Position numbers and translations under genes: made by a program
Assembly (NCBI GenBank): GCA_916613615.1
Contig: OU744735.1
Coordinates: 52,220,082-52,284,081 of the forward strand
Length of the DNA stretch: 64,000 nt
Origin: Steromphala cineraria
Taxonomy: Eukaryota > Mollusca > Gastropoda > Trochida > Trochidae
Reading direction: 5' to 3'
In this document: one piece after another, positions 45,721-56,429 of the stretch
Position numbering within the stretch: the first letter of the stretch is position 1
Layout of the letters: every line of letters starts with the position of its first letter
Notes under the pieces: generated by a model
What the model saw: the letters and a program-made list of their open reading frames with translations, nothing else
The model's database searches: none
Told to the model about the DNA's origin: nothing

Positions 45721-48412
45721 TCCCCCTTTGGTTTCCAACAAAATTGCAAAAGCAGGTCCAAACGAATCTCAAGATACTCCTATCAAGCACAGTGGTATGT
45801 GTTTGACCTACCCTGATTACAAAGTAATTGCTCTTGATCACTTATCAACAAATGCTTGATTAATATAACAACCGTGAGAATCATTTAGCATAGATTATAA
45901 TGTTATTACGCATATCCGCGTCTCCCAACGTGAAAGATTGCCTCTTGGTATGAACAATTTATATCAGTTTGGCGAGAGCACTCGGCTTGATTAGTAAACA
46001 TTTTGAGTTTCAAATCTACTCACATAACCAACAAAGTTTTTGACTAGAAAAGAGAGTTGTCATATACTATCATGTATTAAAATATATTTGCGTAATTTAA
46101 TTAACAGAACGACTGAACTAGAAACATGAAAGTGTACCCACATATATTTGTTTGAAATTAGCTATAATATATAATAACTATTTTTTAATTCTGGTATCTG
46201 TCTTTACTTTGTTTCGTTTCAGAATCTTGACTTGACTGTTCATCTACCTTTAAGGGAAAGACAACTCATCGGCGAGATAAACTTTTAAACTCTAAATTCA
46301 TATCAATATTGACAGTAAACAGCGCGTTAAAAGTACATTATCCCTAAATTTGTGTATATTTTCTTGTAAAGAACAAATGTTGCACATTATGAGTAAAATA
46401 CGAAATGTGAAAATCATGTGACTTTACCATTGGTAACAGGTCACGTGACACAAATGTCAAACAAATGCTCGTAATGGATCATCATCAATGTATAAAATGA
46501 TACCTACAAACCATCAAAAGTTGGACCACAAAACCTCGAGAAACCTTCGAACATTGACAAATAATGTCCAAGATTCTCAATAGTACCTATTTTTTTATTG
46601 ACAAGTTGTTCCACAATACAGACTAGCTGTGACAGCAAAAACAATTGTATCTTTTACCGCATGAAGACTTAGACCAACGTCAACCTTTTCTTCTTTAAGT
46701 GACATCATGAACTTTAGATACTATAGGTGTCTATTGCGTAATGTAGGTACGTACAGGGAAACCAAGGACAAATGAAACCAGAGCTATTCGATTCCTCAGT
46801 GGTCTAACGAAAGCCACTACACTTTGATTAGTTGCAAATACGAAATGTAAGGAAAGGTTTTGTAGGAAATTTACAGTAATACCCCGATGAGGGGAAATTA
46901 TTTGGACTATATGGCTGAACTATTTCCTTAAAAGGAGTTGTGTCTTTCGCCGAAACAATTAACATATCAAAAGGACCAATTTACATTTTTTGCATAAACA
47001 AAAATCACAAGCAGCAACAGACCATGAATATCCATTAAAAATCAAAAGCTCTATCAAGAAGATTACTTTTCAAAAACTTTTGAGGCAAAAAATATATTCT
47101 GAATGATGAATCTAATGTCTGAGAATTTGAAACTAAATACTTCAATACTGATTTATATTAATATCGATTAAATGATTAACATTTATGTTGTTAAAGCTTT
47201 TACTGAAAGTATTGTTGAAGAACACAAGCTATGTTGTCATGACTCAGGTTTGTTGATATCCAGAAAACAGTTTCATTCTTTAAATCAACTCTTTAAATAA
47301 TTGAAACGGTTTTGTGTGTCAGATTCATGATGTAACTTTTCATCAGACAACTCTTTTCAGCAATCTCAGTAAATTAAGATAATAATCCGCGTAGCTTAGT
47401 GCAACAATATAGATTCTTATTTATTGAGATTGCCTTTTTCAGTTTCCAGGTTTGAGCGTTGTATATCGTTCTGTGTGTAACTTTGTTTCTTTGCCATCTC
47501 CAAAACTTCTAAACAGACAAACTCAAAAAGTGAAATTTTGTTGGGATGTACAGATTTCTGTGGGGTTCAATCGCTACCTTGATACATTCATATGCCTACA
47601 TGCCAGTAATAGCTAAGATATTCACCAAGCTGCGAAAAACAACAACTCATGATCACTCAATCGCTCACTCATATGGATAATTTTAGATGCAATGAATTAC
47701 TATACGGTCTGTACATATGTATACTACAGCACCAGGCTGTACATTTTAATCTCCGAAGTTGTCAGAAAATTAAGACATGATCGTCCATCCCTTTTTGACT
47801 TTTTAGACCTGAAATATCAAAGGCGTAGGTCATTGAAACTTTGTATATGATCATCATGTGTAGTGGCAGGGTAAGAGATTTCAATTACTTCCAAATTTTA
47901 TTTTTGATTGTTTCCATAGAAACAGGAGTTAGCATATTGTTTCAGTGCAGGACAATGAACGTTCATGTCGAGCACAATGCAGTTAAGGGTTTTAATCATT
48001 AAAAGTTTGAAGAATGAATGCAGTGCTCAACCACCTGAATACAGCAATTCTAAACAAAAAAGATTGATTTAAGAACAGATATTCACATTGGAGATATACA
48101 CAATTTCGATTGGGACATTTGATACTTGGGATCACATCATCAATGTTGAAGTTTCAGGATTCGAACTCACACTCGCGGAGTCAGACAACACTGCCTTGTA
48201 TGATTGTACCTACAGCAAACAGACAACCGAGATCTTGAAGCCGCGGCAGTTAGATGTTTTTACCAATCTAAATAGATTTAGGTCAACAGTATGACCAAAT
48301 ATAAAACCTGTTGATCTAAATTTATTTAGATTGATGTTTTTACATTCCTTATAGCCCACTTCCGGTCTTCTTGCCGTGGTTTTCTTTGCTCTAACTGAAG
48401 ATATATTGGCTC
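45721..48412. other. Upstream spacer of ankyrin copy 3; no gene seen
   Basis: Aligns to 30721-33000, with an extra segment at about 45960-46320. It lacks the tRNA-like block that precedes copies 1 and 2. Confidence 0.6.
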
Positions 48413-48552
48413 AACCTTCCCTCCGTGCATCACTCAATGAACGTCCTGTTTGAATCGTGATCTGAGGCCTAGCATAGCGAAGCCGAGGAGACTCACGATT
48501 CAAACAGGAGGTATATCGAGCGATACACCTCGGGAAGTGAGGGTATATCTAT
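48413..48552. repeat. Long inverted repeat upstream of ankyrin copy 3
   Basis: Arms CGTCCTGTTTGAATCGTGA / TCACGATTCAAACAGGAGG and outer CCTTCCCTCCGTG / CTCGGGAAGTGAGGG. The left arm is more decayed than the right. Positional counterpart of 13076 and 33358. Confidence 0.75.
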
Positions 48553-48680
48553 TACTTACCCTCTTTTAGATGTATAATGACATAGTGCCCAGGACTGGAT
48601 ATATAAATGTAAATGTGTACGAATATAACATCAAACCAACTGTAAAGGTACACATTTTCGCTAAATCCATTGCGTAATTT

Positions 48681-49250
48681 GAATAAATAGCTTCAGAGCT
48701 CATGTTTGAAGGGATATCATGACTAAATATAAATGCCATAAAATCAGTAGACAGATTATATCCGATAATGAAGGTTTTGCAAAATGTTATTTATTTTTTG
48801 TTTGTTGATTTAGTTAAAATGTAGTTCGGTACCTTATCATATTAAAATGTCTTAAGATAAAATTAGAAATTTAAAAAAATGGCAAAGATATGTCTCGTTA
48901 TAAATCTGCCTTTCAGAACCACCTATTTCAGATATAAGATCTTCTCGTCTCTATTGTTGGAGGCACGTTGTTTAATTTGGGTATTTGATTTGAATGCACA
49001 TGGTTGTTGATTTCTAGGGTTCTTGGGGAATCAATAGCTTTAGAGCTCATATTTGAAGGGATATCATGACTAAGATCTAAATGACATAAAATCAAGAACC
49101 AAGAACCAAGAACACAGCAAAGATATGCGTCGCTATAAATCCGCCTTGCAAAACCAGCTATTTCAGCTACATGAACTTTTCATCTCTAGTTGAGGCATGT
49201 TGGTTAAATTGGGTGTTTGATTGGATTGCACATGATTGTTGATTTCTAGT
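48681..49250 (+). repeat. 347-bp partial tandem duplication before exon 1 of copy 3
   Basis: GAATAAATAGCTTCAGAGCT (48681) recurs as GAATCAATAGCTTTAGAGCT (49028), followed by GAAGGGATATCATGACTAA in both. The first unit runs to TTGATTTCTAGGGTTCTTGG, the start of exon 1. The second has an internal deletion bridged by CAAGAACCAAGAACCAAGAA. Copies 1 and 2 have one unit. Confidence 0.8.
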
Positions 49251-49277
49251 GTTCTAGGGGACACAACAACTGTCATA

Positions 49278-49530
49278 ATGAACAACATTCTGCTATTCAT
49301 GTCTGTGCTTCTTTCTAAGAATATTCTTCAAACAATTGGTCAGGAAACATTTCAGCCATATGGACCAAAAATCTGTGATGTTCTCTTTGAAAGGACCAAA
49401 GGTTGCTCAGATCACAGGTTTGATAAGGTAGAGTTAAGTTGCCATCTCGCTTTTAGTGTTCCAACTTCAACCCTAGGCTGTGGGAAGGCCAAGGACTCCA
49501 AGGCTTTAACAACAGCATCTTCACAACCAG
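49278..49530 (+). CDS. Ankyrin gene copy 3, exon 1: hydrophobic N-terminus plus Cys4 module
   Basis: Same 253-nt exon, MNNILLFMSVLLSK, ending CAACCAG|GTAAAA. All four cysteines are kept although Met32 is Ile. Residue changes include QETFQPYGPK, SDHRFDKVELSCH. It joins in phase 1 to exon 2 at 55227 across a 5696-bp intron, of which 4 kb is minisatellite. Using the earlier acceptor at 55039 would give a short out-of-frame tail. Confidence 0.65.
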
Positions 49531-50112
49531 GTAAAATATTTCAATAATACAAAAGATGGATTCTTTGTTATTTTCTGATTTCAGAGAGTCTTCCGCAATA
49601 ACAACCTTGTTTAAAAGTTATAGGCGTCCATAGAATGGATAATTTGTATCATAGATAATTTTTCAGACAATTTCATGTATGTCGTTCTGTTGTCGTAAAT
49701 AAAATTGGCGTAGCAGAATATCAATGTTGTAAGGATTTCATTACATTTTTGCTACCATTTCCGCACAGAAAACGCATTTCATCACATTAAAAGGTAAACG
49801 ATGTAACACTTTGCTAATTTGTAGTTGGTAATTGAAGACGTTAATTTTTCGTCATTTCTTATGACGTCAGTTTAGACATGCGCAGACGTGAGGACTTGTG
49901 CCTAGACTAAACCCTTAAGTTATTAATTGACATGAATTTCTATACACGTTATTGAAATGACTAAGATATGAATAATTCTGATTTTTTTACACTGTTATGG
50001 TAAGACTTTGGTGTCTTTTCAATCAGTGGGTTATTTTCGACAAATGTATTTGTGTCACTAATCGAATAACTTACACGATGCGTTGTTGCACTTTGCCTGT
50101 AATCCTACCTAG

Positions 50113-53100
50113 CTAGCCTCCATCATCTCTTCTATATCATACACTTGCATCTCTTAACCAGGGAAAACTAATCTCTCCTCTATCATACACTTGCATCTCT
50201 TAACCAGGGAAATCTAATCTCTCCTCTACACTACACTTGCATCTCCTAACCAGGGAAAACTAATCTCTCCTCTACCATACACTTGCATCTCCTAACCAGG
50301 GAAAACTAATCTCTCCTCTATCATACACTTGCATCTCTTAACCAGGGAAAACTAATCTCTCCTCTACCATACACTTGCATCTCCTAACCAGGTAAACTAA
50401 TCTCTCCTCTATCATACACTTGCATCTCTTAACCAGGGAAATCTAATCTCTCCTCTACACTACACTTGCATCTCTTAACCAGGGAAAACTAATCTCTCCT
50501 CTATCATACACTTGCATCTCTTAACCAGGGAAATCTAATCTCTCCTCTACACTACACTTGCATCTCCTAACCAGGGAAAACTAATCTCTCCTCTACCATA
50601 CACTTGCATCTCCTAACCAGGGAAAACTAATCTCTCCTCTATCATACACTTGCATCTCCTAACCAGGTAAACTAATCTCTCCTCTATCATACACTTGCAT
50701 CTCTTAACCAGGGAAATCTAATCTCTCCTCTACACTACACTTGCATCTCTTAACCAGGGAAAACTAATCTCTCCTCTATCATACACTTGCATCTCTTAAC
50801 CAGGGAAATCTAATCTCTCCTCTACACTACACTTGCATCTCCTAACCAGGGAAAACTAATCTCTCCTCTACCATACACTTGCATCTCCTAACCAGGGAAA
50901 ACTAATCTCTCCTCTATCATACACTTGCATCTCCTAACCAGGTAAACTAATCTCTCCTCTATCATACACTTGCATCTCCTAACCAGGTAAACTAATCTCT
51001 CCTCTATCATACACTTGCATCTCTTAACCAGGGAAATCTAATCTCTCCTCTACACTACACTTGCATCTCTTAACCAGGGAAAACTAATCTCTCCTCTATC
51101 ATACACTTGCATCTCTTAACCAGGGAAAACTAATCTCTCCTCTATCATACACTTGCATCTCCTAACCAGGTAAACTAATCTCTCCTCTATCATACACTTG
51201 CATCTCTTAACCAGGGAAATCTAATCTCTCCTCTACACTACACTTGCATCTCTTAACCAGGGAAAACTAATCTCTCCTCTATCATACACTTGCATCTCTT
51301 AACCAGGGAAATCTAATCTCTCCTCTACACTACACTTGCATCTCTTAACCAGGGAAAACTAATCTCTCCTCTATCATACACTTGCATCTCTTAACCAGTG
51401 AAATCTAATCTCTCCTCTACACTACACTTGCATCTCCTAACCAGGGAAAACTAATCTCTCCTCTACCATACACTTGCATCTCCTAACCAGGGAAAACTAA
51501 TCTCTCCTCTATCATACACTTGCATCTCTTAACCAGGGAAAACTAATCTCTCCTCTACCATACACTTGCATCTCCTAACCAGGGAAAACTAATCTCTCCT
51601 CTACCATACACTTGCATCTCCTAACCAGGGAAAACTAATCTCTCCTCTATCATACACTTGCATCTCCTAACCAGGGAAAACTAATCTCTCCTCTACCATA
51701 CACTTGCATCTCCTAACCAGGAGAAACTAATCTCTCCTCTATCATACACTTGCATCTCCTAACCAGGGAAAACTAATCTCTCCTCTACCATACACTTGCA
51801 TCTCCTAACCAGGGAAAACTAATCTCTCCTCTATCATACACTTGCATCTCCTAACCAGGTAAACTAATCTCTCCTCTATCATACACTTGCATCTCTTAAC
51901 CAGGGAAATCTAATCTCTCCTCTACACTACACTTGCATCTCCTAACCAGGGAAAACTAATCTCTCCTCTATCATACACTTGCATCTCCTAACCAGGAGAA
52001 ACTAATCTCTCCTCTACCATACACTTGCATCTCCTAACCAGGAGAAACTAATCTCTCCTATATCATACACTTGCATCTCCTAACCAGGGAAATCTAATCT
52101 CTCCTCTACACTACACTTGCATCTCCTAACCAGGGAAAACTAATCTCTCCTCTACCATACACTTGCATCTCCTAACCAGGGAAAACTAATCTCTCCTCTA
52201 TCATACACTTGCATCTCCTAACCAGGGAAAACTAATCTCTCCTCTATCATACACTTGCATCTCCTAACCAGGGAAAACTAATCTCTCCTCTACCATACAC
52301 TTGCATCTCCTAACCAGGGAAAACTAATCTCTCCTCTACCATACACTTGCATCTCCTAACCAGGGAAAACTAATCTCTCCTCTATCATACACTTGCATCT
52401 CCTAACCAGGTAAACTAATCTCTCCTCTATCATACACTTGCATCTCTTAACCAGGGAAATCTAATCTCTCCTCTACACTACACTTGCATCTCCTAACCAG
52501 AGAAAACTAATCTCTCCTCTACCATACACTTGCATCTCCTAACCAGGAGAAACTAATCTCTCCTCTATCATACACTTGCATCTCCTAACCAGGGAAAACT
52601 AATCTCTCCTCTACCTTACACTTGCATCTCCTAACCAGGGAAAACTTATCTCTCCTATATCATACACTTGCATCTCCTAACCAGGGAAAACTAATCTCTC
52701 CTCTACCATACACTTGCATCTCCTAACCAGGGAAAACTAATCTCTCCTCTATCATACACTTGCATCTCCTAACCAGGGAAAACTAATCTCTCCTCTACCA
52801 TACACTTGCATCTCCTAACCAGGAGAAACTAATCTCTCCTCTATCATACACTTGCATCTCTTAACCAGGGAAATCTAATCTCTCCTCTACACTACACTTG
52901 CATCTCCTAACCAGAGAAAACTAATCTCTCCTCTACCATACACTTGCATCTCCTAACCAGGAGAAACTAATCTCTCCTCTATCATACACTTGCATCTCCT
53001 AACCAGGGAAAACTAATCTCTCCTCTACCATACACTTGCATCTCCTAACCAGGGAAAACTAATCTCTCCTATATCATACACTTGCATCTCCTAACCAGGG

Positions 53101-54163
53101 AAAACTAATCTCTCCTCTACCATACACTTGCATCTCCTAACCAGGGAAAACTAATCTCTCCTCTATCATACACTTGCATCTCCTAACCAGGGAAAACTAA
53201 TCTCTCCTATATCATACACTTGCATCTCCGAACCAGGGAAAACTAATCTCTCCTCTACCATACACTTGCATCTCTTAACCAGGGAAAACTAATCTCTCCT
53301 CTATCATACACTTGCATCTCCGAACCAGGGAAAACTAATCTCTCCTCTACCATACACTTGCATCTCTTAACCAGGGAAAACTAATCTCTCCTCTTCCATA
53401 CACTTGCATCTCCTAACCAGGGAAAACTAATCTCTCCTATATCATACACTTGAATCTCCGAACCAGGGAAAACTAATCTCTCCTCTACCATACACGTGCA
53501 TCTCTTAACCAGGGAAAACTAAAATCTCCTCTATCATACACTTGCATCTCCTAACCAGGGAAAACTAATCTCTCCCTTATCATACACTTGCATATCCTAA
53601 CCAGGAAAAACTAAAATCTCCTCCACCATACACTTGCATCTCCTAACCAGGGAAAACTAATCTCTCCTCTATCATACACTTGCATCTCCTAACCAGGGAA
53701 ACTAATCTCTCCTCTATCATACACTTGCATCTCCTAACCAGGAAAAACTAAGATCTCCTCTATCATACACTTGCATCTCCTAACCAGGGAAAACTAACTC
53801 TGCTATATCATACACTTGCATCTCTTAACCAGGAAAAACTAATCTCTCCTCTACCATACACTTGCATCTCTTAACCAGGGAAAACTAATCTCTCCTCTAC
53901 ACTACACTTGCATCTCCTAACCAGGGAAAACTAATCTCTCCTCTACCATACACTTGCATCTCTTAACCAGGGAAACTAATCTCTCCTCTATCATACACTT
54001 GCATCTCCTAACCAGCGAAAACTAATCTCTCCTTTACCATACACTTGCATCTCCTAACCAGGGAAAACTAATCTCTCCATTACCATACACTTGCATCTCT
54101 TAACCAGGAAAAACTAATCTATCCTCTACCATTCACTTGCATCTCCTAACCAGGGAAAACTAT
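50113..54163. repeat. 46-bp minisatellite, about 88 units, 4 kb, in ankyrin copy 3 intron
   Basis: Unit CTAATCTCTCCTCTATCATA + CACTTGCATCTCTTAACCAGGGAAAA (46 bp; 44-bp variants with AGGTAAA). Main variants are TATCATAC, TACACTAC and TACCATAC, and CTCTTAACC or CTCCTAACC. Sets of variants recur in the same order, so higher-order structure exists. The intron of copy 1 (about 14400-14445) and copy 2 (about 36560-36605) contain one unit. Confidence 0.97.
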
Positions 54164-54365
54164 CAGGCAACAGTGACAATATATTATATTTTTTTTGGTA
54201 CAATATCAAGGCATACAGGTGTATCTACATTTCTAACCATTGTTTTAACTCAACACTTTCCTGGCTTGAAATGGACAGGGGAAGACCAGATTGGATGCAC
54301 TCAGCAAGACTGAAAATTAATCTTTTGAAAGTACCATAGTCATTTCTGTATATTTCGGGGAAATG

Positions 54366-54649
54366 GTTCGGCTTCGGATCACGAGGTCCGTGGTTCGAAT
54401 CCTGCCAGGGGCTCGGCAACTTTGTCTGCAGTAGAGAACTGTTCTACACGCAGTCACGTTTGGGTGCAATGCTACACTGAATTTCAGTGAGGTACCACCC
54501 ATGGTTACTAGTTCCAGTCGATGCTCGCAGGTTTCACCACAATGCATAGCCACAATAGTGTTGTGGGCTTTCTCCCTGCAATGATTCTAGCAGCTGTGAT
54601 ATAAGTGAAATACTCTTGAAAGCGACGATAAACCCCAGATCACCTAACC
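54366..54649 (+). mobile_element. tRNA-derived SINE with 11-bp target duplication
   Basis: Head GTTCGGCTTCGGATCACGAG with B box GTGGTTCGAATCC; body; tail CTTGAAAGCGACGATAAACC. Flanked by TCGGGGAAATG at 54355-54365 and 54650-54660. Copy 2 (about 37288) has this site once. The A box is not evident, so the 5' end is probably truncated or diverged. Confidence 0.9.
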
Positions 54650-55039
54650 TCGGGGAAATGTAAATTTATCTACTGTGCAATGAGCGCACAAATGATTAAA
54701 TGAGGCAGATTTGTATTTTATTTTGCTGCAGCAAGGGAATATTCTGGATAAAACTATCTTGCTTAAACATAGTTATGTCTTTATATGGAGGAAATATGAT
54801 TTCATCTACCTTTAAGAGGGAGAATGAAGCGGCTTTGGGTGGCCCTAAGGGTTCTTGCCCAATGTATGTCAATTCTAAAGTTCACAAAATTATAATGGAC
54901 AATGATTCACCAAAGAAATTATCAACATCAGATTAGGTAAAGGATCAAACTTAGTCAAATTTACTTTCAATAAAAGTAAATGTATTATGTCAATGTCATA
55001 TAACATTTCGTAACTTTGTAAAAACATTGCTCACTACAG

Positions 55040-55085
55040 ACCTGACAGAACCCATGTGCCTTGCTGATGATGTTGATGATTTGCA
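55040..55085 (+). pseudogene. Truncated duplicate start of ankyrin exon 2
   Basis: After an acceptor GCTCACTACAG the sequence reads DLTEPMCLADDVDDLHVAC, matching the start of exon 2 of the other copies. After CTTG it turns into intron sequence (TTTAAACATAGTCTTTAGAT) that in copy 1 precedes exon 2. It is a recombination scar. If spliced in, it would run into intron sequence and stop. Confidence 0.8.
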
Positions 55086-55226
55086 TGTTGCTTGTTTAAA
55101 CATAGTCTTTAGATGCAGGAAATATGATTTCATACTCTTTAAGGGGGAGAATGAACTTTTGGGTGGCCGTCAGGGTTCTTACCCAATATATGTAATTTCT
55201 AAAGATCACCACTTTACCCACTACAG

Positions 55227-56035
55227 ACCTGGCAGACCTGGCAGAACCCATGTGCCCTGCAGATGACGTTGAAGCTTTGCTTGAGGCCTGTAAGAACGGA
55301 GATCTTGAGGTGGTGAAGAAGCTTGTGTGCCAGGGGAAGGTCGGGATCAACTGTGAAGATAATGAGGGAATGACAGCTATCATGTTTTCAGAAGAGAACA
55401 GAGAAATATTTGATTTTCTTGTTTATGAACATGCCGATGTTTCGGCTCGTGATGAAAATGGTTACAATGTTCTTCATAGTGCATGTATGAGCGGAAGCCT
55501 TTATATCATAAAGACACTACTCGATGATAAGAAGATGGACATCGAGTGTAAAAATGACAATGGGGAATCTCCTTTGGCACTTGCTACATTTGGTGGACAC
55601 GTGGCAGCTGTTGAACTGTTGAAGGACAGAGGAGCTGATTTTGAAGCAGTAGATGAGGACCATGAGACTATCCTTCATTTCGCTGCTGCAGGAGGTCATT
55701 TAGACATGGTGAGATATCTTCTCTCATTGAAGATCTATGACATAGAAAGTCGAGGAAGGAATGGGGAAACTCCTGTTATGAGGTCTGCAAAGGCAGGCAG
55801 AATAGCACTTGTTAAACTTCTTCTTAAAGAAGGAGCAAATCTGACTTCAATGAGTGATACAGGGCGTAATGTGCTACACGCTGCTTGTTTTTCTGACAGT
55901 AAAAAGATGTTTAAGTATCTGCTTTCATTAAACGAATTGAAGGGTTATGAAAGAATGAAAGATAGAAAGGGAATCACACCTCTTCAACTTGCGAAGTTCA
56001 GGGGCATTTCAATCAAGAAACGAGTAAAAGCTTAA
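55227..56035 (+). CDS. Ankyrin gene copy 3, exon 2: ankyrin repeats, altered C-terminus
   Basis: Acceptor TTTACCCACTACAG, then DLADLAEPMCPADDVEALLE as in copy 1. The joined protein is 353 residues with seven repeats plus a half. The first 115 nt of the exon are identical to copy 1. Later stretches match copy 2 (EGMTAIMFSEENREIFDFLV; RYLLSLKIYDIESRGRNGET), others copy 1. The end differs: GISIKKRVKA replaces GRIDIESLIKSGNH through a deletion of about 20 nt. Open frame, so possibly functional. The mosaic pattern indicates gene conversion. Confidence 0.8.
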
Positions 56036-56429
56036 GCAAAGATGCCGAACTCCTGCTATATGGTCAAAACCATTGTGTGCCATTGATATATTTCTTCACA
56101 TTAAACAGAATCATGAACAACTTCATGCCAGTATGAGTTATTATTTGACATGCAATAACTGTCTGACTCACTGTAACCCCTTAATTATCCGTCTATTATC
56201 TCTCAACAAAATCATATTATATTAGTATGCTTATATTGTGACATGTGTTTTAAGGACGTGACCCCTGTGGCTCTTATAATGGGTCACAGGGTCATCAAAG
56301 CTACAAATTAAATGCCTCACTAGTCAAGGAGTATGTACAGAAGGTCTCAGCTTTCTAGGGCTTACGTTCCTGGAGAAGAAGATGAAAATAGGTTTTAAGT
56401 ACCTGGCCATTATTAGGAGCCACAAGTAT
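56036..56429 (+). other. 3' flank of ankyrin copy 3 with Pearl-like remnant
   Basis: Matches 17974-18339 closely (CTGACTCACTGTAACCCCTT, CACAGGGTCATCAAAGCTAC), including the same junction with LINE sequence (TATTAGGAGCCACAAGTATT). Confidence 0.6.

Noticed and set aside
45052..45841. Long ORFs on both strands (Gly/Ser-rich plus frame, His/Arg-rich minus frame) as a repetitive protein gene
   Set aside because: Open frames follow from a 48-bp unit divisible by 3. The homologous array at 29935-30720 does not keep the frame. No signal peptide or splice context.
50113..54163. CRISPR-like array appearance (many short direct repeats)
   Set aside because: Units are head-to-tail with no unique spacers, in an intron of a eukaryotic gene. 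It is a minisatellite.
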